NCBI RefSeq assembly: GCF_003664255.1
Contig: NZ_RCCV01000001.1
Span: 4,154,001 to 4,218,000 of the forward strand
Origin: Micromonospora sp. M71_S20
Lineage (GTDB): Bacteria > Actinomycetota > Actinomycetes > Mycobacteriales > Micromonosporaceae
Direction of reading: 5' to 3'
Length of the DNA: 64,000 bases
Positions within the stretch are counted from its first letter, which is position 1; every line of letters begins with the position of its first letter. The translations under genes and the position numbers were made by a program. This document shows positions 46,166 through 54,994 of the stretch, in pieces. The notes beneath the pieces are model-generated. The model searched no databases and was not told where the DNA came from. It was given only the letters and a program-made list of their open reading frames with translations.

Positions 46166-46419
46166 GCCGAGGAATCTCCCTCACGAGCGGGCCGGGACGC
46201 ACCCCGTTTTCGGTGCGCGCGCAACTCCTCGAAGAGGGTGGTCCGGAGGCCGGCCGGGGCGTCGGGGCGCGCGCGGGCGCGACCCGGATCACGCCTGTGG
46301 GCGGGCGGTGCCCGGCCCGTGCCGGCCGGATGGGCGGCAGAACGGGCGCCGACGTTTCACCCGGTGGGCCGGCACCGGGACCGGCCACTACAGTGGGAAC
46401 GCGAAGTGGAAGCCGACGG

Positions 46420-46533
46420 ATGACTGGTGGTGCGGTGGTCGAGCAGGTGCCCCGCCGAGTGGCCGCGCTGTGCCGCTACGACCGGCGGTTGCGCGGGACC
46501 CGGTTCGCCCCCAGCCTGGGACAGCCGGCATGA
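46420..46533 (+). CDS. Possible 37-residue peptide coupled to the MEDS gene
   Basis: MTGGAVVEQVPRRVAALCRY then DRRLRGTRFAPSLGQPA. Its stop overlaps the ATG of the MEDS gene (ATGA, 46530-46533), and GGAAG lies before its ATG. The overlap favours a translated upstream frame; no similarity recognised. Confidence 0.4.
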   Translation: MTGGAVVEQVPRRVAALCRYDRRLRGTRFAPSLGQPA

Positions 46534-47474
46534 CCGGGGTGTGGGACCCGGAGGCGGCGGGCGCCTTCGTGCACGAGGGGCTCTTCTACCGCGACCCGGA
46601 GGGTCTCCTCGCCGGCACGGTGCCCTTCGTCACCGACGGGCTCGCCGCCGGGGAGCCGGTGCTGGTCGCGATGCCCGGCGCCAACCTGCGACTGGTCCGC
46701 GCCGCCGTCGGCCCCACGGACTCGGTGCGCTGGGCGGACATGTCGGAGGCCGGCCGGAATCCGGGCCGGATCATCCCCTGGGTGTTGCAGGCGTTCATCG
46801 AGCAGCATGCCGGCCGCCGCGTGCGGATCATCGGCGAGCCGATCTGGGCCGGGCGCAGCGACACGGAGTATCCGGCGTGCGCCCAGCACGAGGCGCTGAT
46901 CAACGCGGCGTTCGCGGGCCGCGAGGCGACCATCCTCTGCCCGTACGACGTCGCCGGGCTCGACGCCGACGTGCTGGCCGACGCGTACGCCACGCACCCG
47001 ATCCTCGTCGACGACGCCGGGCGACGGCCGAGCGTGGAGTACGCCCCGGCGGACGTGGTCGCCCGCTACAACAAGCCCCTGTCGAGCCCGCCGGAGCCGG
47101 TTTCGGCGCTGGTCTACGAGTTCGACACGCTGTCCGCCGTGCGCCGGTTCGTGGCCGGGCACGGCGAGGCCGTGGGGCTGGACGAGGACCGGCTGGCCGA
47201 CCTGCAGATCGCGGTGACCGAGCTGGCGACGAACAGCGTCGCGCACGCCGGTGGCACCGGCGTGCTGCGCGTGTGGCGCACCGCCGAGCACCTGGTCTGC
47301 GAGATCCGCGACGACGGCTGGCTGGCCGATCCGCTGGCCGGGCGGCTGACCCCGGCCGCGGACGGCATCGGCGGCCGGGGGCTGGTGATCGTGCAGGCGC
47401 TGTGCGACCTGGTCCGCGTGCACACCACCGCCGCCGGGACGACCGTCCGGATGTACGTGCGGCACCCGGCGTGA
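46530..47474 (+). CDS. MEDS-domain anti-sigma-type sensor with HATPase
   Basis: 314 residues. N-terminal MEDS (DcmR sensory) domain, about 1-170 (FVHEGLFYRDPEGLLAGTVP, RIIGEPIWAGRSDTEY, CPYDVAGLDADVL), followed by an ATP-binding kinase domain like RsbW: LADLQIAVTELATNSVAHAG (N box), EIRDDGWLADP and GGRGLVIVQALCD (G2). Expected to phosphorylate an anti-anti-sigma factor or bind a sigma factor; partner not in the window. Confidence 0.88.
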   Translation: MTGVWDPEAAGAFVHEGLFYRDPEGLLAGTVPFVTDGLAAGEPVLVAMPGANLRLVRAAVGPTDSVRWADMSEAGRNPGRIIPWVLQAFIEQHAGRRVRIIGEPIWAGRSDTEYPACAQHEALINAAFAGREATILCPYDVAGLDADVLADAYATHPILVDDAGRRPSVEYAPADVVARYNKPLSSPPEPVSALVYEFDTLSAVRRFVAGHGEAVGLDEDRLADLQIAVTELATNSVAHAGGTGVLRVWRTAEHLVCEIRDDGWLADPLAGRLTPAADGIGGRGLVIVQALCDLVRVHTTAAGTTVRMYVRHPA

Positions 47475-47524
47475 CGTCGGTCCCGCCGGCCGGCAGCGAC
47501 TCCCCGTGACCGGCACGCACGACC

Positions 47525-47579
47525 GCCGCCAGGCCGTCCCGGACAGTCGCTGAGCGGCTGCCCGGGACCGCCTGGCGGC
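47525..47579. terminator. Bidirectional hairpin terminator
   Basis: Arms 47525-47542 and 47562-47579 pair over 18 bases with one mismatch, between the convergent MEDS and metallo-beta-lactamase genes. Confidence 0.72.
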
Positions 47580-47588
47580 CGGTGTGGG

Positions 47589-48218
47589 TCAGTGCCCGCG
47601 GGCCAGCCACTCGTCGAGGTGGGGAGCCTCCGCACCGACGGTGGTGCTCTCCCCGTGCCCGGTGTGCACCACCGTGTCCGCCGGGAGGGTGAGCAGCCGG
47701 TCCCGGATCGAGGCGACGATCGTGCCGAAGTCGCTGTACGAGCGTCCCGTCGCCCCCGGCCCGCCGGCGAAGAGCGTGTCGCCGGTGAACACGACGCCGA
47801 GCTGCGGCGCGTGGAAGCTGCACGCGCCGGGGCTGTGGCCCGGCGTGTGCAGCACGGTCAGCGCGGTGCCGGCCACCTCGACGGTCTGCCCGTCGCGCAG
47901 GTCCCCGCCCGGCGCCTCGTCGGGGTGCACCATGTCCCACAGCACCCGGTCGGCGGGGTGCAGCAGCACCGGGGCGCCGGTGGCCCGGGCCAGCGCCGGG
48001 GCCACCCGGACGTGGTCGTCGTGCGCGTGGGTGGCGAGGATCGCCCGGACCCGTCGGTCGCCGACGGCGGCCAGGATCGCGTCGACGTCGTGCGGGGCGT
48101 CGACGACGACGCACTCGGTGTCGTCGCCGACCACCCACACGTTGTTGTCCACGTCGAAGGTCTGACCGTCGAGGGAGAAGGTGCCGGAGGTGACGGCGTG
48201 GTCGACGCGGGCCGCCAT
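47589..48218 (-). CDS. Metallo-beta-lactamase fold hydrolase (mycothiol pathway partner)
   Basis: 209 residues. Zinc-binding HxHxDH as THAHDDHV near residue 63, then HTPGHSPGACSF, TGDTLFAGGPG and HTGHGEST, all glyoxalase-II-like. It follows mscR by 1-base overlap. In actinobacteria this neighbour is thought to hydrolyse S-formylmycothiol to formate; that reaction is inferred from the pairing. Confidence 0.9.
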   Translation of the reverse strand: MAARVDHAVTSGTFSLDGQTFDVDNNVWVVGDDTECVVVDAPHDVDAILAAVGDRRVRAILATHAHDDHVRVAPALARATGAPVLLHPADRVLWDMVHPDEAPGGDLRDGQTVEVAGTALTVLHTPGHSPGACSFHAPQLGVVFTGDTLFAGGPGATGRSYSDFGTIVASIRDRLLTLPADTVVHTGHGESTTVGAEAPHLDEWLARGH

Positions 48219-49303
48219 CAGAGGACCACCACCGAGCGCAGCACGTCGCCGCGGTGCATCCGGGCGAACGCCTCCTCGACCTGGTCCAGGGCGATCTCCT
48301 CGGTGACGAAGGCGTCCAGGTCGAGCCGGCCCTGCAGGTAGAGCTCGGTGAGCACGGGGAAGTCCCGGCTGGGCAGGCAGTCGCCGTACCAGCTCGACTT
48401 GAGCGCGCCGCCGCGGCCGAAGACGTCGAGCAGCGGCAGGTCGACGGTCATCTCCGGGGTCGGCACGCCGACCAGCACGACGGTGCCGGCCAGGTCACGG
48501 GCGTAGAAGGCCTGCTTCCAGGTCTCGGGGCGGCCGACCGCGTCGATCACCACGTCGGCGCCGAAGCCGCCGGTGGCGGCGCGGATCGCCTCGACCGGGT
48601 CGTCGTCGCGGGCGTTCACCGTGTGGGTGGCGCCGAACTTGCGGGCCCAGTCGAGCTTGCGGGGATCGGTGTCCACCGCGACGATCGTCGTCGCGCCGGC
48701 CAGCGCGGCGCCGGCCACCGCCGCGTCCCCGACGCCGCCGCAGCCGATGACGGCCACCGAGTCGCCCCGGGTGACCCCGCCGGTGTTCATGGCGGCCCCG
48801 AGACCGGCCATCACGCCGCAGCCGAGCAGCCCGACGGCGGCGGGCCGGGCCGCCGGGTCGACCTTGGTGCACTGACCGGCGTGGACCAGGGTCTTCTCCG
48901 CGAAGGCGCCGATGCCCAGCGCGGGCGTGAGCTCGGTGCCGTCGGTGAGGGTCATCTTCTGCGCCGCGTTGTGGGTGGCGAAGCAGTACCACGGGCGGCC
49001 CCGGCGGCAGGCCCGGCACATCCCGCAGACGGCCCGCCAGTTGAGCACCACGAAGTCGCCCGGCGCGACGCCGTCGACGCCCGGCCCGACCTGCTCGACG
49101 ACGCCGGCGGCCTCGTGGCCCAGTAGGAACGGGTAGTCGTCGTTGATGCCGCCCTCCCGGTAGTGCAGGTCGGTGTGGCAGACCCCGCAGGACTGGATCC
49201 GCACGATCGCCTCGCCCGGCCCCGGGTCGGGCAGCACGATCGTGGTCACCTCGACCGGCGCGCCCTTGCTGCGGGAGATGACTCCCCTGACCTCCTGGCT
49301 CAC
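48218..49303 (-). CDS. mscR: S-(hydroxymethyl)mycothiol dehydrogenase (MscR type)
   Basis: 361 residues. Zinc-dependent class III alcohol dehydrogenase. Catalytic zinc site [14 protein letters not shown] with GHEAAGVVE; structural zinc cysteines [18 protein letters not shown] site [13 protein letters not shown]. Typical full-length match to the mycothiol-dependent formaldehyde dehydrogenase, EC 1.1.1.306. GTG with AGGAGGAAGC upstream. Operon with the MBL gene; the product formate could feed the formate dehydrogenase in this window. Confidence 0.92.
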   Translation of the reverse strand: MSQEVRGVISRSKGAPVEVTTIVLPDPGPGEAIVRIQSCGVCHTDLHYREGGINDDYPFLLGHEAAGVVEQVGPGVDGVAPGDFVVLNWRAVCGMCRACRRGRPWYCFATHNAAQKMTLTDGTELTPALGIGAFAEKTLVHAGQCTKVDPAARPAAVGLLGCGVMAGLGAAMNTGGVTRGDSVAVIGCGGVGDAAVAGAALAGATTIVAVDTDPRKLDWARKFGATHTVNARDDDPVEAIRAATGGFGADVVIDAVGRPETWKQAFYARDLAGTVVLVGVPTPEMTVDLPLLDVFGRGGALKSSWYGDCLPSRDFPVLTELYLQGRLDLDAFVTEEIALDQVEEAFARMHRGDVLRSVVVL

Positions 49304-49490
49304 GCTTCCTCCTGCTCCACGACGACGCGTCGCGCCGCCGTCCGTCGGTGCGCTGACGCGGCACCTCGATCACGTTCCTCGGGCCGAAACTACCCCCGAT
49401 CGTCGCGGACGACCGGGGCCGCCGGGCGGTTATCGCGGGCGGCGAGGGGTAGGCGGGGGGCACGGTTCGACAGTCGGACGGGAGTTCGCC

Positions 49491-49910
49491 ATGAGGGTCA
49501 GCCATCTGCCGCTGCGGGTCAGCATCGGCGCGTTCGTCCTCAACTCGGGGATGGGCAAGCGGTCGCTGGAGGGGGAAGCCGCGCAGGGCGTGCACGGGAT
49601 GGCCGTCGGCGCCGTCCCGCAGCTCGGCAGGCTCGACCCGGACCGGTTCGCCCGGCTGCTCTCCCGGGCCGAGATCGCCCTGGGCGCCGCGCTGCTCGCG
49701 CCCTTCGTGCCGTCGGCGCTGGCCGGTCTGGGGCTGGCCGCGTTCGGCGCGGGGCTGGTGCAGCTCTACCTGAGGACCCCGGGCATGCGCGAGCCGGGCA
49801 GCCTCCGGCCCACCCAGGACGGCATCGGCCTGGCCAAGGACGTCTGGCTGCTCGGGGCCGGCCTGACCCTGGTGCTGGACGACCTCACCCACGGCCGCCG
49901 GCGCCGCTGA
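49491..49910 (+). CDS. Small membrane protein, DoxX-like
   Basis: 139 residues. Helices at SIGAFVLNSGMGK, EIALGAALLAPFVPSALAGL, LGLAAFGAGLVQLYL and VWLLGAGLTLVLDDL. Layout and the RVSIGAFVLNSG start suggest the DoxX/DUF family of quinone-oxidoreductase-associated membrane proteins; no function can be given. GGGAG precedes the ATG. Confidence 0.72.
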   Translation: MRVSHLPLRVSIGAFVLNSGMGKRSLEGEAAQGVHGMAVGAVPQLGRLDPDRFARLLSRAEIALGAALLAPFVPSALAGLGLAAFGAGLVQLYLRTPGMREPGSLRPTQDGIGLAKDVWLLGAGLTLVLDDLTHGRRRR

Positions 49911-49931
49911 GGTCCCGCGCCGCGCCGGAGC

Positions 49932-51227
49932 TCAGGTCGGAGTCGCGGCGGGTGTCCGCGCGGCGAGTTCCCGGCGGGCCGCGTTGCGGTAGCGCAGCAC
50001 CTGGACCGCGCCGAGCGCCCAGAGGACGTACTGCACGGCGAAGGCCCACCGGAAGGCGGCCAGGTCCGGGGCGGCCCGACCGGCCGGGGTGGCCAGGTCG
50101 AGCACCACGCCGACGGCCAGCACCAGCACGATCGAGGCGACGAAGCCGCCGACGTTGACGACCCCGGTGGCGCTGCCGATCCGGTTGACCGGGTTGAAGC
50201 TACGCGCGTAGTCGAAGCCGATGAGGGAGGCCGGGCCGTTGACCGCGAGCACCAGCACCAGGGTGACCAGCAGCCAGCCCGGCGCGCGTCCCGGCCAGGC
50301 GAGCACGACGGCCCAGACCGCGGCGGTGGCGCCGGTGATCGCGAAGACCAGCACCGAGCGGTGGAACGGGTGCCGGGCGCAGAGGTGCGCGACCACCGGC
50401 CCGGTCAGCAGCATGGCGGCGGTCATCAGGGTGAGCAGCGACGCCGCCGTGGTCGGGCTGAGCCCCTGCCCCTGCACCAGGAACGGGTACCCCCAGAGCA
50501 GGGCGAACACGGCGCCGGAGAACTGGGTGACGAAGTGCGTCCAGAGCCCCAGCCGCGTGCCCGGCTGGGCCCACGCGGCGGCGAGTTCCCGTCGGACGTC
50601 GGTGAGGGTGGGCCCCGCGCCGGCCGCAACCGGCCCGCCCGGGGTGTCCCGCACGGCGACGACGACCATCAGCAGCACGGTCGCCCCGACCGCCCCCGCG
50701 GTGAGGAAGGCGGGGGTCCAGCCCGCCGCGTGCAGCAGGAACACCAGCGGTACGGCGCCGAGGATCGCCCCGAGCTGGCCGAGCGTGCCGGTGAGCTGGG
50801 TCATCATCGGGTAGCGCCGCCCCGGGAACCACAGCGCCACGATGCGCAGCACGCTGATGAACGTCATCGCGTCGCCGAGCCCGATCAGCACGCGGGCGGC
50901 GATCGCCAGGGGCACGTCGGTGGCGAGGGCGAAGCAGAGCTGGCCGGCGACCATCAGCGCGCCGCCGGCGATGAGCAGCCGGCGGGACCCGAACCGGTCG
51001 AGCAGCACGCCGACCGGGACCTGCATCGCCGCGTACACGGCGAGCTGGGCGACGGAGAAGGTGGCCAGCGCCGAGGCGCTGACCTCGAAGCGGTGCGCCG
51101 CGTCGACGCCGGTGACGCCGAGCGAGCTGCGGTGGAACACGGCGGCCACGTACGCGGCCACGGCCACGCCCCAGACGAGGCCGCCCGCCGACCGGAGCGG
51201 GGCGACCCGCGCGGTCGGCACCCTCAC
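49932..51227 (-). CDS. MFS transporter
   Basis: 431 residues, about 12 helices. Motif A as DRFGSRRLLIAGG, GDAMTFISVLRIVALWFPG in the central part. Similar to MFS proteins of the nitrate/sugar-like NarK or phthalate permease group, substrate not evident. GTG start overlaps the GntR stop (GTGA, 51224-51227), so the regulator and transporter are co-expressed and the GntR may sense the transported compound. Confidence 0.9.
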   Translation of the reverse strand: MRVPTARVAPLRSAGGLVWGVAVAAYVAAVFHRSSLGVTGVDAAHRFEVSASALATFSVAQLAVYAAMQVPVGVLLDRFGSRRLLIAGGALMVAGQLCFALATDVPLAIAARVLIGLGDAMTFISVLRIVALWFPGRRYPMMTQLTGTLGQLGAILGAVPLVFLLHAAGWTPAFLTAGAVGATVLLMVVVAVRDTPGGPVAAGAGPTLTDVRRELAAAWAQPGTRLGLWTHFVTQFSGAVFALLWGYPFLVQGQGLSPTTAASLLTLMTAAMLLTGPVVAHLCARHPFHRSVLVFAITGATAAVWAVVLAWPGRAPGWLLVTLVLVLAVNGPASLIGFDYARSFNPVNRIGSATGVVNVGGFVASIVLVLAVGVVLDLATPAGRAAPDLAAFRWAFAVQYVLWALGAVQVLRYRNAARRELAARTPAATPT

Positions 51228-51886
51228 CGCAGGGCCCGCAGCACGGCCGCGGCGTTGTCGATGTGCGCGGCGACGGCGGCGAGCCAGCGCCCGGGGTCGT
51301 CGGAGTCGAGCGCGGCGAGCTGGTCGGCGTGCTCGGTCAGTGCCGTCTCGGCCCAGCCGGGCGAGAGCCGGAAGCTGGCCTCCCCCATCCGCAGCTGCCG
51401 GTCGCGCAGCCGCTGGTACAGCTCGGCGAGGATCTCGTTGCCGGCGGCGTCCACGACGGTGGCGTGGAACGCCCGGTCGGCCTGCATCAGCGCGGCCAGG
51501 TCACCGGCGGCGTGCGCGTCGCGCATGTCGGCCAGCCGGGCGGCGAGGTCGCCCCGCAGCGCCGCCCGCCGGGGCCAGATCCGCTCGGCGGCGTGCAGCT
51601 CGACCAGCCGCCGCGCCTCGATCACGTCGGTGATCTCGCGGGCGGAGACCGGGCGGATCAGGGCACCCCGCTTGGGATAGAGCCGGACCAGTCCCTCCGC
51701 CTCCAGGCGCAGCAGCGCCTCCCGGACCGGGGTGCGGGAGACCCCGGTGGCCTCGGCGATCTCCCCCTCGCTGACCAGCGACCCGCCCGGATGGATCTGC
51801 TCCAGGATCTCGCGCTTGAGGTGCCGGTAGGCGCGTTCGGCGGCCGAGGGCGCGGCCGTCCGGCCCGGCGGGGAGAGATGCGTCAT
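51224..51886 (-). CDS. GntR-family regulator, FCD subfamily
   Basis: 220 residues. N-terminal wHTH (LKREILEQIHPGGSLVSEGE, ATGVSRTPVREALLRLEAEG) and a C-terminal FCD helical domain (VIEARRLVELHAAERIWP, FHATVVDAAGNEIL). Ligand-binding metal residues of FCD cannot be confirmed. ATG start is preceded by an AT-rich TAGATAC segment. Upstream of, and overlapping, the MFS gene. Confidence 0.92.
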   Translation of the reverse strand: MTHLSPPGRTAAPSAAERAYRHLKREILEQIHPGGSLVSEGEIAEATGVSRTPVREALLRLEAEGLVRLYPKRGALIRPVSAREITDVIEARRLVELHAAERIWPRRAALRGDLAARLADMRDAHAAGDLAALMQADRAFHATVVDAAGNEILAELYQRLRDRQLRMGEASFRLSPGWAETALTEHADQLAALDSDDPGRWLAAVAAHIDNAAAVLRALR

Positions 51887-51953
51887 GTATCTATGGTGGG
51901 CCCCGCCTCCTCGGCGCGCCCCGCGCCCCCGCCGGGGGTGGTGCGGGCCACCG

Positions 51954-53060
51954 TCAGCGGGGGTGCAACGTCAGCAGCCCGTCGCCGTCGACGGCGAACC
52001 CGCGCGCGAACGGTGGGCCGAAGCCGCCGAGCAGCCCGGCCAGCCAGCGCGCCTCGTCGGGCGCGGCCCGCTCCAGCCGCATCCGGCGCATCCGCACCGG
52101 GGCCGCCCGCAGCCGCCGCAGCGCCCCGGTGGCCGCGTCGAGGGTCGGCAGCCAGAGCAGCCGCAGCTCCGGCCGGTACGCCTCCCGCCCGCCGATGCCC
52201 TCGTAGTCGTCGACCAGGTCGCCGCAGCCGTAGAGGACCAGCCGGTCGCGGTACACCTCGACGGGCCGGGGATGGTGCGACGAGTGGCCGTGCACCACGT
52301 CCACGCCGGCGTCGACCAGCCGATGGGCGAAGTCGACGTGCGCGGGCGGCACCTCGTACCCCCAGTTGGTGCCCCAGTGCACGGAGACCAGCACCCGGTC
52401 CCCCGGCCCGGCCACGGCGGCGATCCGTTTGGCCAGCGCGTCCGCCGAGGCGACCGAGACCTCCGGCAGGTACGCCACCCCGGGAGCCCCGGCGGTGGCC
52501 GCCCAGGTCGGAGGCACCCCGCTGGACGGGGCGGCCACCGACCAGACGAGCAGCCGGCCGCCCGGGCCGAGCGGCACCCGGGCGGGTCGCCAGGCCGACG
52601 CCGCGTCCCGGCCGGCGCCGGCGGTGGCGATGCCGGCGTCGGCCAGCGCGTCGAGGGTGTCGGTGAGCCCGACCGGGCCGAAGTCGAGGCTGTGGTTGTT
52701 GGCCAGGGCGCAGACGTCGAGCCGGGCCGCGGCGAGGCAGGCCAGGTTTCCCGGGTGCATCCGGTAGTGGATCGCCTTGGCCGGGGTGTGCCCGCCACGG
52801 CCGGTCACCGCGGTCTCCAGGTTGACCACGCGCGCGTCGGGCCGCAGCTCGTCGAGCAGGTGGAGCGCCTCTCCCCACGGCCAGGCCGGCGGCGCCGGGC
52901 GCGGGACCGGCCCGCCGGCGGCCCGGGCCAGGTCGACGTAGTCGCCGGCGTCGCGTACCGCCGGTTCCCGCAGCTCGGGCGGGCCGGGCGTGGGCAGGAT
53001 CGCGTCCACGCCCCGGCCGGTCATCACGTCACCGCCGAGAAACAGCGTCAGTTCGGGCAC
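51954..53060 (-). CDS. CapA-family metallophosphatase (poly-gamma-glutamate synthesis-like)
   Basis: 368 residues. CapA/PgsA fold with FLGGDVMTGRGVD at the N-terminus, NLETAVTGRG, ANNHSLDFG, VSVHWGTNWG and GHSSHHPRPVE (metallophosphatase blocks). No signal peptide or membrane anchor, so unlike PgsA it is probably soluble. Substrate unknown. Confidence 0.88.
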   Translation of the reverse strand: MPELTLFLGGDVMTGRGVDAILPTPGPPELREPAVRDAGDYVDLARAAGGPVPRPAPPAWPWGEALHLLDELRPDARVVNLETAVTGRGGHTPAKAIHYRMHPGNLACLAAARLDVCALANNHSLDFGPVGLTDTLDALADAGIATAGAGRDAASAWRPARVPLGPGGRLLVWSVAAPSSGVPPTWAATAGAPGVAYLPEVSVASADALAKRIAAVAGPGDRVLVSVHWGTNWGYEVPPAHVDFAHRLVDAGVDVVHGHSSHHPRPVEVYRDRLVLYGCGDLVDDYEGIGGREAYRPELRLLWLPTLDAATGALRRLRAAPVRMRRMRLERAAPDEARWLAGLLGGFGPPFARGFAVDGDGLLTLHPR

Positions 53061-53150
53061 CGGGCCCGCTTTCCCCGTCCCGCCGCCCGCTCACCTGCCG
53101 ACGCCCGGGCGCCGGCGACCGGCCGTGCAGTGCCGGGGCGTCGGCGTCGG

Positions 53151-54071
53151 TCAGCCGGTTCCGGCGACCGCCGGCCGGTCGCCGGGGTCGCCGGCGGTGG
53201 CCTTCTCGGGCGGAGCGGCGGCGTCCGGGCCCGCTGCGGCCCAGAAGTCGACGAGCAGGCGGTGGAACTCCTCGGCGCACTCGATCTGCGGCATGTGCCC
53301 GCAGTCGGCGAACAGGTGGGTGCGGGCGCCCGGCAGCCGGGACCGGGCGGCGTCGAGGTGCGCCGCCGGCAGGATCAGGTCCCGGTCGCCCCAGACGACG
53401 AAGGTGGGGACGTCGAGCCGCTCCACCTCGGCCAGCAGCTCCTCGCGCCACTGCGGGCTCACCCCCCGGAAGGTGCCGAGGCTGCGCGCGGTCTCCAGCA
53501 TCACCCGGGCGGCGTACGGCTGGCGGGCGACCGCCAGGGCGTGGGCGACGCGTTCGGCGGTGGCGAAGGCCGGGTCGTGGAAGAGGGACCGCTCGGCGCG
53601 ACGGGCCGCCCACCGGGTGGGCCGCAGCAGCAGCCGGCCCAGCGGGCGCAGCGCCAGCAGCCGCAGCGCGACGGTCACCTCCCGGCCGAAGCCGGCGCTG
53701 TTGACCAGCGTCAGGCTGGCCAGCCGGGCCGGCTCGGACGCCGCGAGGCGCATGGCGACCGCGCCGCCGAGGGAGTTGCCGACCACGTGCGCCGGCCGGT
53801 CGACGCCGACGGCGTCGAGGTAGTGGGCGGCGAACTCACCCAGCGCCGGCAGGGTGCAGGGGCGGGCCATCGGCAGCGAACCGCCGTAGCCGGGCAGGTC
53901 GACGCTGTGCACCCGGAACCGCTCGGCGAGCAGCTCGTGCAGCTCGGTGAAGTCGCGCAGGGTGCGGCCGATGCCGTGCAGCAGCAGCACCGGCGGCCCG
54001 TCGCCGTCGACGCGGTGGCACACCCGGCGGCCGTCCACGCTCACGTGCCGGCGTCCGGCCGGGGCGCTCAC
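53151..54071 (-). CDS. Alpha/beta hydrolase
   Basis: 306 residues. LLLHGIGRTLRDF (oxyanion side), nucleophile GNSLGG, acid in VVWGDRDLILP and His in CGHMPQIE complete a lipase/esterase-type triad. It overlaps the SDR gene by GTGA and is third in the ethA operon, so a lactone or ester made by EthA is a plausible substrate (inference). Confidence 0.88.
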   Translation of the reverse strand: MSAPAGRRHVSVDGRRVCHRVDGDGPPVLLLHGIGRTLRDFTELHELLAERFRVHSVDLPGYGGSLPMARPCTLPALGEFAAHYLDAVGVDRPAHVVGNSLGGAVAMRLAASEPARLASLTLVNSAGFGREVTVALRLLALRPLGRLLLRPTRWAARRAERSLFHDPAFATAERVAHALAVARQPYAARVMLETARSLGTFRGVSPQWREELLAEVERLDVPTFVVWGDRDLILPAAHLDAARSRLPGARTHLFADCGHMPQIECAEEFHRLLVDFWAAAGPDAAAPPEKATAGDPGDRPAVAGTG

Positions 54072-54994
54072 GCCGGCTCCCCGGCCGGGTCGGCCGCCGG
54101 GGCCGCCTCGGGCTGCCGCTGCGCAGGGACGGACGACCCGGTGGTGAGCCGGCGCGTGGACTCGCCGCCGACGCGGTCGAGCGCGAAGGCGACGACCCGC
54201 TGGTACGACACGGGCGCCACCCGGGCCAGCAGGTCGGGCAGCTTCGCCGACCAGCCGATCAGCACCCGGCCCCGGCGGCGGTGCACGCCGCGCAGGATCA
54301 CCTCGGCGGCCCTCGCGGGGTCGATGGTCAGCAGTTTCTCGAACTGCCGGCGGCCGGTCTCGAACTCCTCGGCGGGCACGCCGCTGCCCACCCGGGCGTT
54401 CCGGGCGATCCGGGTGCGGATGCCGCCCGGATGCACGCAGGTCACCCCGATCCCGTCGCCGGCCAGCTCCTGGCGCAGCGCCTCGGTGAAGCCGCGGACG
54501 GCGAACTTGCTGGCCGAGTAGGCGGTCTGCCCGGCCGGGGCGATGATCCCGAAGAGGCTGGAGACGTTGACCAGGTGCGCGCCCGGCTCGACCCGCAGGG
54601 TGGGCAGCAGCGCGTGGGTCAGCTGCGCCACGGCCCGGAAGTTGACGTCGACGACCCAGCTGAACTCGTCCAGGCTCACCTGGTCGAACCGGCCGCCCAG
54701 CGCCACCCCCGCGTTGTTGACCAGCAGCCGCAGCGCCGGGTGCCGCCGCCGGATCTCCTCGGCCACCCGCGCGGTGGCGGCGGCGTCGGCCAGGTCGACC
54801 ACGTAGGCGGTGAGCTGCCGGTCGGGGTGCGCGGCGCGGACCGCCGCGACGACGGCGTCGAGGCGGCCGGCGTCGCGGTCGACCAGCACCAGGTCGCTGC
54901 CCCGGCGGGCCAGCCCGTGCACGAGGGCCTCCCCGATCCCGCTGGCGGCGCCGGTCACCACGGCCGTGCCGCCGGTGAAGACGAACCTACGCAC
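54068..54994 (-). CDS. SDR-family oxidoreductase of the ethA operon
   Basis: 308 residues. TGAASGIGEALVHGL (NAD(P) site), NNAGVA, catalytic Ser in VNVSSLFG and YSASKFA (Y-x3-K). Could oxidise an alcohol to the ketone that the Baeyer-Villiger oxygenase then converts to an ester. Overlaps both neighbours: 8 bases with ethA and GTGA with the hydrolase. Confidence 0.9.
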   Translation of the reverse strand: MRRFVFTGGTAVVTGAASGIGEALVHGLARRGSDLVLVDRDAGRLDAVVAAVRAAHPDRQLTAYVVDLADAAATARVAEEIRRRHPALRLLVNNAGVALGGRFDQVSLDEFSWVVDVNFRAVAQLTHALLPTLRVEPGAHLVNVSSLFGIIAPAGQTAYSASKFAVRGFTEALRQELAGDGIGVTCVHPGGIRTRIARNARVGSGVPAEEFETGRRQFEKLLTIDPARAAEVILRGVHRRRGRVLIGWSAKLPDLLARVAPVSYQRVVAFALDRVGGESTRRLTTGSSVPAQRQPEAAPAADPAGEPA

